From an uncultured beta proteobacterium (GTDB lineage: Bacteria > Pseudomonadota > Gammaproteobacteria > Burkholderiales > Rhodocyclaceae): a DNA stretch of 50,241 bases. The notes under the pieces are model-generated. The model made no database searches. It saw only the letters and a list, made by a program, of their open reading frames with translations, and was not told where the DNA came from. Positions 33,206 to 44,646 of the stretch are shown one piece after another. Where the stretch lies: NCBI GenBank assembly GCA_903848955.1, contig CAINHS010000091.1, positions 1-50,241 of the forward strand, in the 5' to 3' direction. The translations under genes were made by a program, and so were the position numbers. Every line of letters begins with the position of its first letter. Positions within the stretch are counted from its first letter, which is position 1.

Positions 33206-34403
33206 TGTCGTGATCGTCGGTGCCAGCCTGGCCGCCGCCGCCGCGGCCAAGCGGCTGGTCGATGCCGGGCTCGAGACCATCGTCATCGAGCGCAAGGAAC
33301 TGCCGCGCCACAAGATCTGCAGCGGCATCCTGTCGCCGCGCGGGCACCGCTTCCTGCTGGAGAACTTCGGCCCGCTGCCGAGCGAGACTGTGCACCAGCC
33401 GACCTCGTGCCGCGGCGTCACCTTCCATTTTCCGAGCATGGTGTCCATGCCCATGGACTTCTTCGGCGGCAGCACACCGCATCTGCATCGCAAGTATTCC
33501 GACCACTGGGCCATCCAGCGCAGCGGCGCCGAGGTGCACGACCGGACCTCCTTCGCCGGGCTCGAGGACAAGGGCGACCACGTCGTGGTGCAGGCCAGCA
33601 GGAATGGCGAGCCGGTCGAGTACCGGGCGCGGCAGGTGATCGGCGCCGACGGTCCCAGTTCGCCGGTGGTGCGCGCGGTCTATCCCGGCTATGCGAAACA
33701 GATACCGTGGTTCTTCGTCGGGCAGAAGTTCCACGACATCATCGACTGTCCGCTGTCTGCCGACTATTTCCATTTCTGGTTCCATCCCGGCCTCGGCCAC
33801 TACACCTGGAGCCATGCCCGCGACGGGCGGCAGATCGTCGGCGTCGGCTTCAAGCGCGGCGACAATTTCGCCCGCAAGCATGAGGTGGTGCAGCGCTACC
33901 TCGAGGAAAAGCACGGCGTGCGCCTGCAGCCGGCGGCCGACGACCACGAGGGCTGCGCCGAAAATTTCGGCCCTTCGCTGATCAACCGCTATGTTTTCGG
34001 CAAGGGCAACGTGCTGGCCACCGGGCAGGCCGCAGGCTTCCTCAACATGATCGGCGAAGGCATGAGCTGCGCCCTGCACTCGGGCGCCATCTCCGGTGAG
34101 GCGGTGGTCGAGGCGCGCCGGCGCAACCGTCCGGTGCAGGAGGTCTACCGCCGCATGATCGCCTCCGAGGTACGGCGCTGCACCGACCAGTGGAACCCGC
34201 TCAAGATCGCCTTCGACAAGCCTCATGAGGCCGACTTCCCCGCCGCCCTGATGCAACTGGGATGGCGCGACCGCGCCAAGGTGCTGCGCGACATGTGGCG
34301 CTTCATCGTGCTGTTCAAGGAATTCAACTGGGGCCGCCAGATCGTCAGCGGCGCCCTGCAGCGGCCGGTGATCGGCGGCTATTCGATGCAGCGCTGGCTG
34401 TAG
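33192..34403 (+). CDS. FAD-dependent oxidoreductase, geranylgeranyl-reductase-like
   Basis: A 403-residue flavoprotein. The Rossmann motif DVVIVGASLAAAAAAKRL is at about 5-22, the family ICSGILSPRG segment at about 43-52, the GD-type FAD motif IGADGPSSPVVRA at about 153-165, and NVLATGQAAGFLNMIGEG binds the ribityl part at about 273-290. These are marks of the geranylgeranyl reductase/digeranylgeranylglycerophospholipid reductase branch, which reduces isoprenoid double bonds, although many members have other roles. It overlaps the Fe-S gene by 14 bases. With the two genes upstream it may form a three-part electron chain. The end is 32 bases before pgm. Confidence 0.85.
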   Translation: MRSVDVVIVGASLAAAAAAKRLVDAGLETIVIERKELPRHKICSGILSPRGHRFLLENFGPLPSETVHQPTSCRGVTFHFPSMVSMPMDFFGGSTPHLHRKYSDHWAIQRSGAEVHDRTSFAGLEDKGDHVVVQASRNGEPVEYRARQVIGADGPSSPVVRAVYPGYAKQIPWFFVGQKFHDIIDCPLSADYFHFWFHPGLGHYTWSHARDGRQIVGVGFKRGDNFARKHEVVQRYLEEKHGVRLQPAADDHEGCAENFGPSLINRYVFGKGNVLATGQAAGFLNMIGEGMSCALHSGAISGEAVVEARRRNRPVQEVYRRMIASEVRRCTDQWNPLKIAFDKPHEADFPAALMQLGWRDRAKVLRDMWRFIVLFKEFNWGRQIVSGALQRPVIGGYSMQRWL

Positions 34404-34426
34404 GAAGTCCCCGTCCATCCGATTGA

Positions 34427-36079
<1,653 letters not shown>

Positions 36080-36080
36080 G

Positions 36081-36104
36081 CCGGCAGCCCCGGGCCGCTG
36101 CCGG
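36081..36104. terminator. hairpin between convergent pgm and CBS-domain genes
   Basis: CCGGCAGC and GCTGCCGG form a perfect 8-bp GC-rich stem around CCCGGGCC, right after the pgm stop and 5 bases past the CBS gene stop. Its place between convergent genes suits a two-way terminator, but there is no T run on either side, so termination is only inferred. Confidence 0.4.
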
Positions 36105-36109
36105 TCCGG

Positions 36110-36634
36110 TCAGTTCACGAGCAATCGCTTGACCTTGGCGAAAGAAAGCAGCCCGCGCAAATGTTGCTCGCCATCTTCGGTTGTTTCCATTACCGGCAAG
36201 TGCGTCACGCCGATTTCATTGAATATTCGCAGCACATCTCCCACCGTTGACTGCTCAATATCCTTGATGTCGGCAACACGCCAATCGCCTATCTTTTGCA
36301 TGATGTCCCTTACCTGAACATCCTTGCGATTCAAGGCCGTGAAATGCATGTGCTTCTGCGGTTTTTCGCCTGAAATGTCATAGGCCGTGACCATTCCCAC
36401 CACCGCGTTCTTTTTCTTGTCCACAACAAAGGCGCACCTGACTCCCGCATGTTTAAGGTGCTCCAGCGCCGCATCAATAGTCGCGTCCTCGACAACGGTC
36501 ACAGAGGAACGTGATCGATAATCAATCATCGCCAACAGCGCCGGATCCGTTTCGTTTGCGTACCAAGGTTCAGCTCCGGGTATGGGCAGGCTGTCACATT
36601 GAACGGGCCTCAACTGCAATTTTGTTTTTGGCAC
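36110..36634 (-). CDS. CBS-domain protein
   Basis: A 174-residue protein with a tandem CBS pair (about 40-172): SSVTVVEDATIDAALEHLKHAGVRCAFVVDKKKNAVVGMVTAYDI, then VRDIMQKI and VGDVLRIFNEIGVTHLPVMETTEDGEQHLRGLLSFAKVKRLL. CBS pairs bind adenine nucleotides and regulate partners. The first 35 residues are unassigned. A GTG start at 36634 is chosen because it follows GAGGGGAAA; a TTG at 36655 is also in frame. It stands alone, convergent with pgm. Confidence 0.85.
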   Translation of the reverse strand: MPKTKLQLRPVQCDSLPIPGAEPWYANETDPALLAMIDYRSRSSVTVVEDATIDAALEHLKHAGVRCAFVVDKKKNAVVGMVTAYDISGEKPQKHMHFTALNRKDVQVRDIMQKIGDWRVADIKDIEQSTVGDVLRIFNEIGVTHLPVMETTEDGEQHLRGLLSFAKVKRLLVN

Positions 36635-37598
36635 GACTTTCCCCTCTCTTCTCAAATGAGTTGGCTTGCGAATCTATCTATTGTTGATCAAGCCAAAAAG
36701 GCGGGATGCGGATTGTTTTCCGGATCTTCAGTTTGGCGCGGAGGCGCGGCCCGGGAAGTTTCCTTCTGCAGACCCGACGGGCAATTCTTGCGATGTCTGA
36801 ACGCGCTTCTTATCTCTCGCAAGGACTTCGGCGCGGATTTAATCTTCATGTGACGGCCCGCTCAACCGGCAGAAAAAAATCACGATCAAACCGGTGTCAA
36901 GCAAGGCGATCGACTACAGATAGCGACAGGCAACACAATCAGGGGACAGTGTCGCCAGCAACTTGAAAGCGCCTCGGGCACGGACGTTGGTCTGCGAACA
37001 TTGGCTCGGATTCTTGTCCAACTCGGCATTCCACCGGGCGATATTGCATGCCCATAGCCGATTGGTCTTTCTTCGCTCCAGGCAGTTCGTGCTGAGCGGC
37101 GGGACAGCATCAACGGGATCGATTGCCTGGTCATGTGCAGTCATTTTTGCGCTCCATGCTACGGGTCCGGCGACAGGGTTAGCGCCATGAAAAATAGTTG
37201 CCATGTCAGTGATTTAGTGTATCGAAGGCGCTGAAGTTATGCAATATGCCTTTCGTACTATGGCGTTGGTGGTAGTGCAGTGACGCTGTGCGCCTGTCAT
37301 GACGGCCTGTATCAGCCCATGGCGACAGTTCATCCCTGTAGGCAGCCGGCATTCGGATCTGGCGGTCACCGCCGGGGTTGAAAAGATGAAAGGGATCAAC
37401 TGCGCGGCAGCTTCCCGGGTCAGCCTGTCGTCCCACGGGGTAGGGTTATGCGCAGCGGGCAGCCGGAATGCGACCACAATATGCAAAACGCGAATAGCTT
37501 CCCGCAAGAAAATCATTCCCACCCCTTGACCTTTGTCAATGATGCTTTTTGTATGCCGAGGATAGTCGTGGCTGGAAGCATCTATTTGATCGACAACA
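36635..37598. other. long non-coding or decayed stretch (about 960 bases)
   Basis: No gene is recognised. The longest open frame is on the minus strand (37214-37612, 132 codons) and has no recognisable motif. A perfect 8-bp inverted repeat TTGGCTTG/CAAGCCAA (36661-36668 and 36689-36696) lies 27 bases upstream of the CBS gene start and could be an operator. The base composition looks lower in GC than the genes on either side. A promoter for the histidine kinase at 37599 must lie here but is not evident. Confidence 0.5.
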
Positions 37599-40544
37599 AT
37601 GAGTATGGACAAAATCAGTTGGTGGGATAAGACGCGGTCCCTTGTCGACGACCATCCCGAATTGGTCGTGGGTGAGTATGTTTTCCTTTTGAAAGTGGCG
37701 ATCTGGGTGATTCTGCTCGGGTCGCTGCTTTTTGTGGCCCTGCTGCTTGACTCGCCACACGAGTATCTGCGGCGTATCTATGCGGCGACAGCGCTTGCAG
37801 GACTATCCGCAGCCTCGCTTGTTGTCATCCGTCATGTCGGCCTGATTGCCGCCGTGCGTCTGCTTGTTATCGGCAGCTGGATGCTGGCGACCTATGCGAG
37901 CGTTGCCGGTGAAGGGGTGCGTAGCCCGATCCTGCTCGCCTATCCGGTGAACATATTGTTTGCCGGTTGGTTGCTTGGCACCCGCTATTGCCTGGGTCTG
38001 TTTGCAGCGAGTTTCCTGGCTGTTTTCGTGATGGCCTTCGGGCAGCATTCCGGGGCAATCGGCGGCGTAATCCCTGCGCCCCCGGTAGCCGTGGCAGTGG
38101 CCCACGCCATCGTCCTTTCGATCAGTACCTTGATGACCTTGTTCCTGCTGCAAGTGTTTCGCAGCAGGTACGCTGAAGAGCGTCGCTTGAATGCAGTGCT
38201 GCAAGCAAGCGAAACGCGCTTTTGTGAACTGCTGCGTTCAGTTCCCGCCGTGGCGGTGCAGGGCTATGCCGAGGATGGCACAACCAACTATTGGAATTCC
38301 GCTTCGGAACGGCTTTACGGCTACCGTGCCGAGGAGGCGATTGGGCGCAATCTGGTCGAACTCGTCATCCCGCCGGAAATGCGTTCCGGCGTCCGGCAAG
38401 CGATGCGGCAAATGTTCAGCAGCGGACAGCCGATTCCGGCTGGCGAACTCTCCCTGATGCGCAAGGATGGTTCGCGGGTCGAGGTGTTTTCAAGCCATGC
38501 CTATGTGCGCCTTCCCGGGCAAGCGCCGGAAATGTTCTGCCTGGACATTGACCTCACTGAACGCAAGCGCCTGGAAGAGGCTTTACGCTTCACCCGCACC
38601 AGCGTTGAAGTCGCGTCGGATGCGATATTCTGGACTACATCCGATGCGCGGATCATCGATGTCAATGCGGCCGCATGCCGCTCACTTGGCTATAGCAGCG
38701 AGGAACTTCTCACCCTGTCCGTGGCCGATATAGACCTCTACTACGATCAATCTGTATGGCCCGGTCATTTCGCCGAGTTGAGGCGGAAAGGCACTATCAC
38801 GCTCGAGTCGGTGCAGCGCAGGAAGGACGGCAGCACGTTTCCGGTTGAGGTGGTGGCGAATTACGTGCGCTTCGGCGATGACGAGCGCAACTGCGCTATT
38901 GTGCGTGACATTACCGAGCGCAAGCGCAACGAAAGAGTGTTGCTCGATAGCGAGCAGCATTACCGCACGCTCGCCGACGGCGGATCCATGCTGATCTGGA
39001 CAACAGGTCTCGACAAGAAGTGCGATTACGTGAACGAACCCTGGCTGCGATTCACCGGACGTTCGCTGGAACAGGAACTGGGATTCGGTTGGATGGACGG
39101 CGTACATCCTGATGATCTGGATCGCTGCGGCAAAATCTACAACACTGCGTTCGATCAACGCAAACCTTTGAGCATGGAGTACCGGATGCGTCATGCGGAT
39201 GGCTCCTGCCGGTGGATACGGGATGACGGCGTTCCCCGCTACGACAGCAAGGGGGAATTTCTCGGCTACATCGGTTTCTGTGTAGACATTACGGCGCAGA
39301 AAGAAGCATCTATCGAACTCGAACAGCACCGTCATCGACTCGAAGAACTTGTCTTCGCCCGTACCGCGGCACTCGCCGCCGCCCGTGATGCGGCCGAGGC
39401 CGCCAACCGTGCCAAGAGCATATTCCTTGCCAACATGAGCCATGAACTGCGCACACCCATGAGCGGCATCATGGGCATGACCGATCTGGCGCTGCGCCGG
39501 GCAACTGATCCCAGGCAGATCGATCAGCTCAACAAGAGCCAGGTAGCGGCCCAGCATATGCTCTCCGTGATCAACAACGTCCTTGACATGTCCAAGATCG
39601 AAGCCGAACGGCTGACACTGGAAGAAAAGAACTTCTCTCTCGCTCAGGTGGTCAAGGACACCTTCCAGATTCAGAACGACGGGGCCCGGGCCAAAGGACT
39701 AAGCCTCGCGTACGAAGTTGATCCCGCATTGGACGACTCGTTGTGCGGCGATGCCATGCGCCTGAAGCAGATCCTGATCAATTACACCGGCAACGCCATC
39801 AAGTTCTCTGAAACCGGGCAGATCACCGTCCGTGCCGGCGTCGTGGAGCAAGACAGCCATAGCGTTTTGCTGCGGATCGAGGTCATCGATCACGGTATCG
39901 GCATCGGCCCGGAAGAGCAGGCCAGGCTGTTCCACGCATTCACTCAGGCAGATGACACCATGAGCCGAAGATATGGGGGAACCGGCCTCGGACTGACCAT
40001 TTCCAGGCGCCTCGCTCAATTGATGGGCGGCGATACCGGAGTGGAAAGCACGCCAGGGGTTGGCAGCACGTTCTGGTTTACCGCGAGGCTGCATAAAGGT
40101 GTGGAGGCAGAGACCAGGCCAGCGGAGCAAGACCCTGATGTCGAGTTGCTTATCCGGAAATACCACACCGGCAAGAGGATCCTGGTGGTTGACGACGAGC
40201 CGATCAGCAGGGAAGTGGCCCGGATACAGATGGAATCGGTCGGACTGATTGTGGATACGGCGGAAAACGGCGCAGAGGCAGCTACCTTGGCACAGCAATC
40301 GGCCTACGCAGCAATCTTGATGGACATGCAGATGCCAGCCGTAAACGGGCTGGAGGCAACGCGGATGATTCGGGAACTTTCCGGATACCGGCACACGCCG
40401 ATCATCGCCATGACCGCCAACGCATTCGCCGAAGACAAAGCACGTTGTGTCGGGGCAGGAATGGATGACTTCCTCATCAAGCCGTTTGACCCGAACACTC
40501 TATATGCTACTTTGCTGCGGTCGCTGAAGCAGCACAGCGGCTGA
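37599..40544 (+). CDS. hybrid sensor histidine kinase (6 TM, three PAS, HisKA, HATPase, receiver)
   Basis: A 981-residue membrane kinase. About six membrane segments occupy residues 28-195. Three PAS/PAC units follow (about 205-325, 330-445 and 450-575), each ending in a DITERKR- or DLTERKR-type PAC motif. The HisKA box has H615 in MSHELRTP; the ATPase has [25 protein letters not shown] and [15 protein letters not shown]-terminal receiver has VVDDEP and phospho-acceptor D909 (LMDMQMP). No HPt or output domain is attached and no partner response regulator is adjacent. The membrane part has no periplasmic loop of size, so a signal in the membrane or cytoplasm is likely. Confidence 0.93.
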   Translation: MSMDKISWWDKTRSLVDDHPELVVGEYVFLLKVAIWVILLGSLLFVALLLDSPHEYLRRIYAATALAGLSAASLVVIRHVGLIAAVRLLVIGSWMLATYASVAGEGVRSPILLAYPVNILFAGWLLGTRYCLGLFAASFLAVFVMAFGQHSGAIGGVIPAPPVAVAVAHAIVLSISTLMTLFLLQVFRSRYAEERRLNAVLQASETRFCELLRSVPAVAVQGYAEDGTTNYWNSASERLYGYRAEEAIGRNLVELVIPPEMRSGVRQAMRQMFSSGQPIPAGELSLMRKDGSRVEVFSSHAYVRLPGQAPEMFCLDIDLTERKRLEEALRFTRTSVEVASDAIFWTTSDARIIDVNAAACRSLGYSSEELLTLSVADIDLYYDQSVWPGHFAELRRKGTITLESVQRRKDGSTFPVEVVANYVRFGDDERNCAIVRDITERKRNERVLLDSEQHYRTLADGGSMLIWTTGLDKKCDYVNEPWLRFTGRSLEQELGFGWMDGVHPDDLDRCGKIYNTAFDQRKPLSMEYRMRHADGSCRWIRDDGVPRYDSKGEFLGYIGFCVDITAQKEASIELEQHRHRLEELVFARTAALAAARDAAEAANRAKSIFLANMSHELRTPMSGIMGMTDLALRRATDPRQIDQLNKSQVAAQHMLSVINNVLDMSKIEAERLTLEEKNFSLAQVVKDTFQIQNDGARAKGLSLAYEVDPALDDSLCGDAMRLKQILINYTGNAIKFSETGQITVRAGVVEQDSHSVLLRIEVIDHGIGIGPEEQARLFHAFTQADDTMSRRYGGTGLGLTISRRLAQLMGGDTGVESTPGVGSTFWFTARLHKGVEAETRPAEQDPDVELLIRKYHTGKRILVVDDEPISREVARIQMESVGLIVDTAENGAEAATLAQQSAYAAILMDMQMPAVNGLEATRMIRELSGYRHTPIIAMTANAFAEDKARCVGAGMDDFLIKPFDPNTLYATLLRSLKQHSG

Positions 40545-40551
40545 GCACACA

Positions 40552-40574
40552 GCGGCTGAGAGCGGTTCAGCCGC
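40552..40574 (+). terminator. hairpin after the hybrid kinase gene
   Basis: GCGGCTGA and TCAGCCGC form an 8-bp stem with a 7-base loop, 8 bases past the kinase stop. CACAGCGGCTGAG occurs twice in tandem (about 40533-40560), the first copy including the stop codon. No T run follows, so intrinsic termination is uncertain. Confidence 0.35.
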
Positions 40575-40656
40575 GTTCCGAACGGCCGCAGTAGCAGCAT
40601 CTGCGCACCTGAGTGAGAACAATGGTTATCCTTGAAGGTTCATGCCTCGCTAGACA

Positions 40657-41448
40657 ATGGTGCCTATCGTGATCCCACTTACCGAACAGGTCAAAAGGAC
40701 GGCTCTCGCCAATGGAGCCGACCTGGTTGGCATCGTCGACGCTGGCCTGATTCCTGAACAGACGGAAAGTCTTCATAGGCTGCTTGCAGGAGCAACGCGC
40801 ATTGTCGTGGTGGTAACGCGCCACAGCCTTTCCGCGCTGGACAGTCACAATAACCAGGCTCGCCAGTTCGACACGATCCACACCTATCAGGAGTGCGAGC
40901 GTGCCGCCCATAAGGTAGCCAGGCAGATCGAGGATTTGGGTCGCGCCGCGATAGCCGTACCGGCTTTCATTCCTATCGACATGAAGGCTCCCAAGAACGG
41001 CATGCGGGGTGAAATCAATTGGAGGGATGCAGCCGTTCAGGCAGGACTTGGCTCCTGGGGAGAGAACGGCCTGCTTGTAACGCGTGACTTCGGCTCAGCC
41101 GTGCGCATTTGCGGCGTGGCGACCGATGCCCCGCTTGAAGCCGACCGCCCGTTGTTTGAAGATGTCTGCGACCATTGTCTGGATTGCGTAAAGTCCTGCC
41201 CGCCCCAAGCCCTTTCCGGCGGTGGCAAGATTGACAAGAAGAAGTGCGGCGATCACATCTTCCGTTACGGATTCCGTACATTCCAAGGCTTCATGTCGGA
41301 TCTCTTCGACCGCGATGCGAGGGCCCGAACAACCATTGACGGGTTCCAGTTGCGCGAGATATGGCAGAACTTCATGACCGGAAACTACTATTACTGCTTC
41401 CGCTGCCAAACCCGCTGTCATCGCAGCGAGCCAAGTACGGGCGAGTAA
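40657..41448 (+). CDS. epoxyqueuosine-reductase-like 4Fe-4S protein
   Basis: A 263-residue protein with a 4Fe-4S ferredoxin-like motif CDHCLDCVKSCP at about 171-182 and further cysteines in DKKKCGDH and YYYCFRCQTRC, a set found in QueG and reductive-dehalogenase-type proteins. GEINWRDAAVQAGLGSWGENGLLVTRDFGSAVR resembles the cobalamin-side region of that superfamily. It is shorter than QueG (about 350-380 residues), lacking the C-terminal HEAT repeats, so it is not expected to make queuosine. It lies 113 bases after the hybrid kinase. Redox partner and substrate are unknown. The start is weakly supported; a GTG at 40669 is an alternative. Confidence 0.75.
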   Translation: MVPIVIPLTEQVKRTALANGADLVGIVDAGLIPEQTESLHRLLAGATRIVVVVTRHSLSALDSHNNQARQFDTIHTYQECERAAHKVARQIEDLGRAAIAVPAFIPIDMKAPKNGMRGEINWRDAAVQAGLGSWGENGLLVTRDFGSAVRICGVATDAPLEADRPLFEDVCDHCLDCVKSCPPQALSGGGKIDKKKCGDHIFRYGFRTFQGFMSDLFDRDARARTTIDGFQLREIWQNFMTGNYYYCFRCQTRCHRSEPSTGE

Positions 41449-41852
41449 TGCGGCATTGCCCAGAGGGGTAAGGCTCGTCTGCTACCTGCGGTGACAAACC
41501 CATGTCGGCTTCTTGACCGGCACCCGGAGCTGCTGAATGGATTTTAGAACTGATCTCCCTCGCTCTTGGCGGCAAGGAAGAGTCAGTCGAGACGGTCCTC
41601 CATAGCCGACGGTGCGCAAGAGTGCGAACCCGTAAGCGGCGATTGAACCGGCGCCGACCAAGTTTCTTGCCTGACCGGCGTCTGCGAACGGGTGCCGTCA
41701 TGGACGATGCTATCTGCATGGACTTTGAGCGGCCGGTGTCGGCGACAGATCAGCATTGCCAATGGGTAGAATCATATGCAGGTGGCAGGCAGGTCCAAGG
41801 CCCAGAAAATCCCGATTCAATCACGACGTTGCGAAGTCGCGGGCCAACACAG
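41449..41852. other. intergenic stretch with no recognised gene
   Basis: About 400 bases lie between the convergent epoxyqueuosine-reductase-like gene and the adenylate cyclase. Open frames here run into the cyclase as antisense shadows and have no motif. No terminator hairpin with a T run, tRNA or insertion-sequence end was seen. Confidence 0.5.
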
Positions 41853-43589
41853 TCAGTCGCTTCTCGGTTCCTTGACAAAGTACATGTCAATCTCGCCCTT
41901 GCCCTTGGCGCTCACCTTGCCACGATATTCGCACTCAAAGTCCTTCTGGATCAGATCATAGGTATAGGCGGAAATATTTACACGGCCAACTTCACCGGCA
42001 CTTTCCATTCGCGAAGCCACGTTGACAGTATCGCCCCAAATATCAAAGGCATACTTTCGTTTGCCGACCACACCCGCTACCACCGGACCGGAATGAACCC
42101 CGACTCGAATCGACCACTTGAAGGCAGCTGATCGGTTTCGGTGTTCAAGATAGGCAACCATGCGAAGTCCGGCACGTATGCAACGTTGTCCGTGATCGGC
42201 ACAAGGTCTTGGCAATCCGGCAGCGGCCATGTACGCGTCTCCAATAGTCTTTATTTTCTCTACTCCGCATTCGTCCGTAATGTCATCGAACGCTGCGAAT
42301 ATCTCATTAAGTTCCGCCACCATCCGGTCAGCGGGCATGGTTGAGACCGCCTGTGTGAAACCGCTGAAGTCCGTGAAAAGGATGGTCACCGACTCATGCC
42401 GGGCCGAGCGGGCGCCTCCGGTCGCTGATAGCTCTTCAGCGATTTCGACCGGGAGTATGTTGTGCAACAGTTCTTTGGTACGAAGCTGTTCGTGCTGAAG
42501 TTCAAGAGTGCGTTCGGCAACCTTGCGTTCGAGGCCCGCATAGGACGCCTTCAGGTCGGCTCCCATCTGGTTGAATTGCCCCGCAAGATCATCCAGTTCG
42601 TCACCGGTATTCATTTCGATCCGACGATCAAATTCACCGGCACCGATTCGCGCGGCGCCTTCTTGCAAAGCCAACAGCGGGCGCACCAGAGCCCGTACCA
42701 ACAAGTAGGCGGCGACAATCGAGATTACGAGACCCGCGATGAGTAGCAAAGCGGCGCGCAGCATCGGTGCATACAGTGCTTCAAACATTTCACTACGCGG
42801 CGTCTCGACAAATACCATCCAGTTGAGGGTCGGGATCGGCGCATGGGCCGAGAGCACCTCCTGATCGAATCGATCCCTTCCGATCGATGCGCCAGGCTCT
42901 TTGCTCATCGTGGATACTTGAGGCAGCGTCATGAGGTTGGACTTTTTCAGCACCAGGCTGATGTCAGGATGAGCAATCAGCGAACCACCGGCGTCGACTA
43001 CATAGGCCAGGCCGGCTTTGCCGACTTTGATTCGTGACACCACATCCCAGACAAATTTAAGGTTGACCTCCGCCGCTGTAACGCCGCCACCTTGCGCCGG
43101 CCGGGAAATCGTCATGTAAGGTTCCGTATCTTTGAGAAAATGGACAGTCCCATAGTGAGTTTTTCCCGCGCTCGCCTGCACGAATTTTTCCTGCCTTGAC
43201 AGGTCGATGCCGCTACGTTGCCGATCCATTGTGAGTCTGGATACGTGCAACTGCTCCCGTCCGCTGGCGTCAATCCATGCAACTTCCGTGATAGCCGGTA
43301 CCTGGCGCAAGAGTTTGAGATATTCGATACGTCGCCGCTCCATCCGATCCCGATCGTCATCTCCTCCGGGTAGTGCCGTCCAGCCGATCTGCCGTTCAAT
43401 ATCGAGGATGTATTGCTCGATACGCGCCGCGGCACCTCCCGCTTTTTCATTTTGTAACGTCGCCAGATGCTCTTGCGTTTCGCGGTACGAGAACAGGATG
43501 CTGAAAACGCTGCTTGCGACCAACATGCCGGCGACGAGCGAGATGATAAGCGTCGCGTATTTTGGGAAGAGAAGCCAGCGGTACTTCAC
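41853..43589 (-). CDS. membrane-bound class III adenylate cyclase (Cache-HAMP-cyclase)
   Basis: A 578-residue sensor cyclase. A first membrane segment (about 8-34), a periplasmic Cache-like domain (about 38-275), a second membrane segment (about 283-310), a HAMP linker (about 310-365) and a class III catalytic domain (about 390-560) follow in order. The metal aspartates are in LFTDFSG and TIGDAYM. The purine-selecting pair is K (EKIKTIGD) and D (FDIWGD), the adenylate-type pair. GDTVNVASRMES is intact. It makes cAMP in response to a periplasmic ligand. A GTG start at 43589 is chosen since residue 1 then precedes the membrane segment; a TTG at 43664 is possible. It follows an orphan binding-protein gene. 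Confidence 0.88.
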   Translation of the reverse strand: MKYRWLLFPKYATLIISLVAGMLVASSVFSILFSYRETQEHLATLQNEKAGGAAARIEQYILDIERQIGWTALPGGDDDRDRMERRRIEYLKLLRQVPAITEVAWIDASGREQLHVSRLTMDRQRSGIDLSRQEKFVQASAGKTHYGTVHFLKDTEPYMTISRPAQGGGVTAAEVNLKFVWDVVSRIKVGKAGLAYVVDAGGSLIAHPDISLVLKKSNLMTLPQVSTMSKEPGASIGRDRFDQEVLSAHAPIPTLNWMVFVETPRSEMFEALYAPMLRAALLLIAGLVISIVAAYLLVRALVRPLLALQEGAARIGAGEFDRRIEMNTGDELDDLAGQFNQMGADLKASYAGLERKVAERTLELQHEQLRTKELLHNILPVEIAEELSATGGARSARHESVTILFTDFSGFTQAVSTMPADRMVAELNEIFAAFDDITDECGVEKIKTIGDAYMAAAGLPRPCADHGQRCIRAGLRMVAYLEHRNRSAAFKWSIRVGVHSGPVVAGVVGKRKYAFDIWGDTVNVASRMESAGEVGRVNISAYTYDLIQKDFECEYRGKVSAKGKGEIDMYFVKEPRSD

Positions 43590-43674
43590 TCGATCACTTC
43601 GTTCGCACGCAATATGAGTTCCTGCATGACCGACACCGTCAGCCGAATTCGCGTTCCTTGCCAATCAGTGCGCT

Positions 43675-44646
43675 TCATTCAATTACGCTGTCGGCGCGCA
43701 TGAGAAATGTTGGAGAAATCGCGAGGCCCATCGCCCTGGCGGTTTTCAGATTAACCACCAGTTCGAAAAGCGTAGCCTGTTCCACGGGCAGTTCGGCGGG
43801 CTTCGCACCCTTGAGGACCTTGCTCACATGGGAGGCAGCACGCCTGAAGAGATCATTCTGCATCGTACCGTAAGACATCAGGCCTCCAGCCTCTACATAC
43901 TCCCTGAAGGCGTAGGTGGCCGGCAGCCTGTGCTTCGCCGCGAGTTCAACGATACTCCGGCGTGCCTGATACAGGAGCGGATCGTTCAGAACCAGCAGGG
44001 CGTCCGCCCGCGCCCGGACCGCGCCCGCCAAAGCACTTTCGATCGCACCTGCGTCGCGGATCTCGACTGGCAGAAGGCTGAGCCCCAACGTGCGCGCCAC
44101 GTCATGCATCTGCCGTACTTCTTCGGCCTTGTTCGGGTCGAAGGAGTTGTAAAGCACCGCCACCCGGTGAATCTTGGGCGCGGCTTCCTTCAGTAGTTGC
44201 AATCGCTTCGGCGTAAGGTCGGACGCCATGCAGGTGACCCCGGTGATATTTCCGCTAGGGCGGGCGATGTTCTCCACGACCGATTCCGCCGGATCGCAGG
44301 CGATAACGACGACCGGAATCGACTTTGTTGCAGCGCGCACTGCCCGGAGCCCCTGAGGAACAACGGCTACCAAGAGATCGGGCCGCCAGCGAACCAGTTC
44401 CAGAGCAAGTTCCGGCATGCTCTCGAAGCGTCCCGCAGCCCACCGTATCTCAAGTGCGATGTTTTCGCCCTCTATGTAGCCTAGATCGCGCAGCCCTTTG
44501 CGGAAGGCATCAACGCTTGGCGATGCTTTTGCGGACCCGTTGGCGAGAAAGCCGACGCGTGGTACTCCGGCCACCGGTTGCGCCATCGCGGCAAGCGAGA
44601 CGGCGGCAAGCGCAAGCACTGCAAGAAAAGTATCTCGCCTATTCAT
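43675..44646 (-). CDS. ABC-type substrate-binding protein (PF04392-like), orphan
   Basis: A 323-residue exported protein with a signal peptide (MNRRDTFLAVLALAAVSLAAM, cleaved near AQP) and a periplasmic type I binding fold: RVGFLANGSAK, FRKGLRDLGYIEGENIALEIRWA, IARPSGNITGVT and LKEAAPKIHRVAVLYN are typical of the ABC_sub_bind family. No permease or ATPase gene is in the window. The adenylate cyclase follows on the same strand, 85 bases after the stop (or 10 if the cyclase uses TTG 43664). It may present a ligand to the cyclase sensor rather than feed a transporter. The start has a GGAGGGG Shine-Dalgarno. Confidence 0.88.
   Translation of the reverse strand: MNRRDTFLAVLALAAVSLAAMAQPVAGVPRVGFLANGSAKASPSVDAFRKGLRDLGYIEGENIALEIRWAAGRFESMPELALELVRWRPDLLVAVVPQGLRAVRAATKSIPVVVIACDPAESVVENIARPSGNITGVTCMASDLTPKRLQLLKEAAPKIHRVAVLYNSFDPNKAEEVRQMHDVARTLGLSLLPVEIRDAGAIESALAGAVRARADALLVLNDPLLYQARRSIVELAAKHRLPATYAFREYVEAGGLMSYGTMQNDLFRRAASHVSKVLKGAKPAELPVEQATLFELVVNLKTARAMGLAISPTFLMRADSVIE

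Noticed and set aside
37214-37612. 132-codon minus-strand open frame in the large gap
   Set aside because: No motif, no Shine-Dalgarno and no compositional sign of coding; it overlaps the start of the kinase gene.
40657-41448. Reductive dehalogenase catalytic subunit
   Set aside because: No Tat signal, too short, no small membrane anchor gene (rdhB) adjacent; only the Fe-S region is shared.
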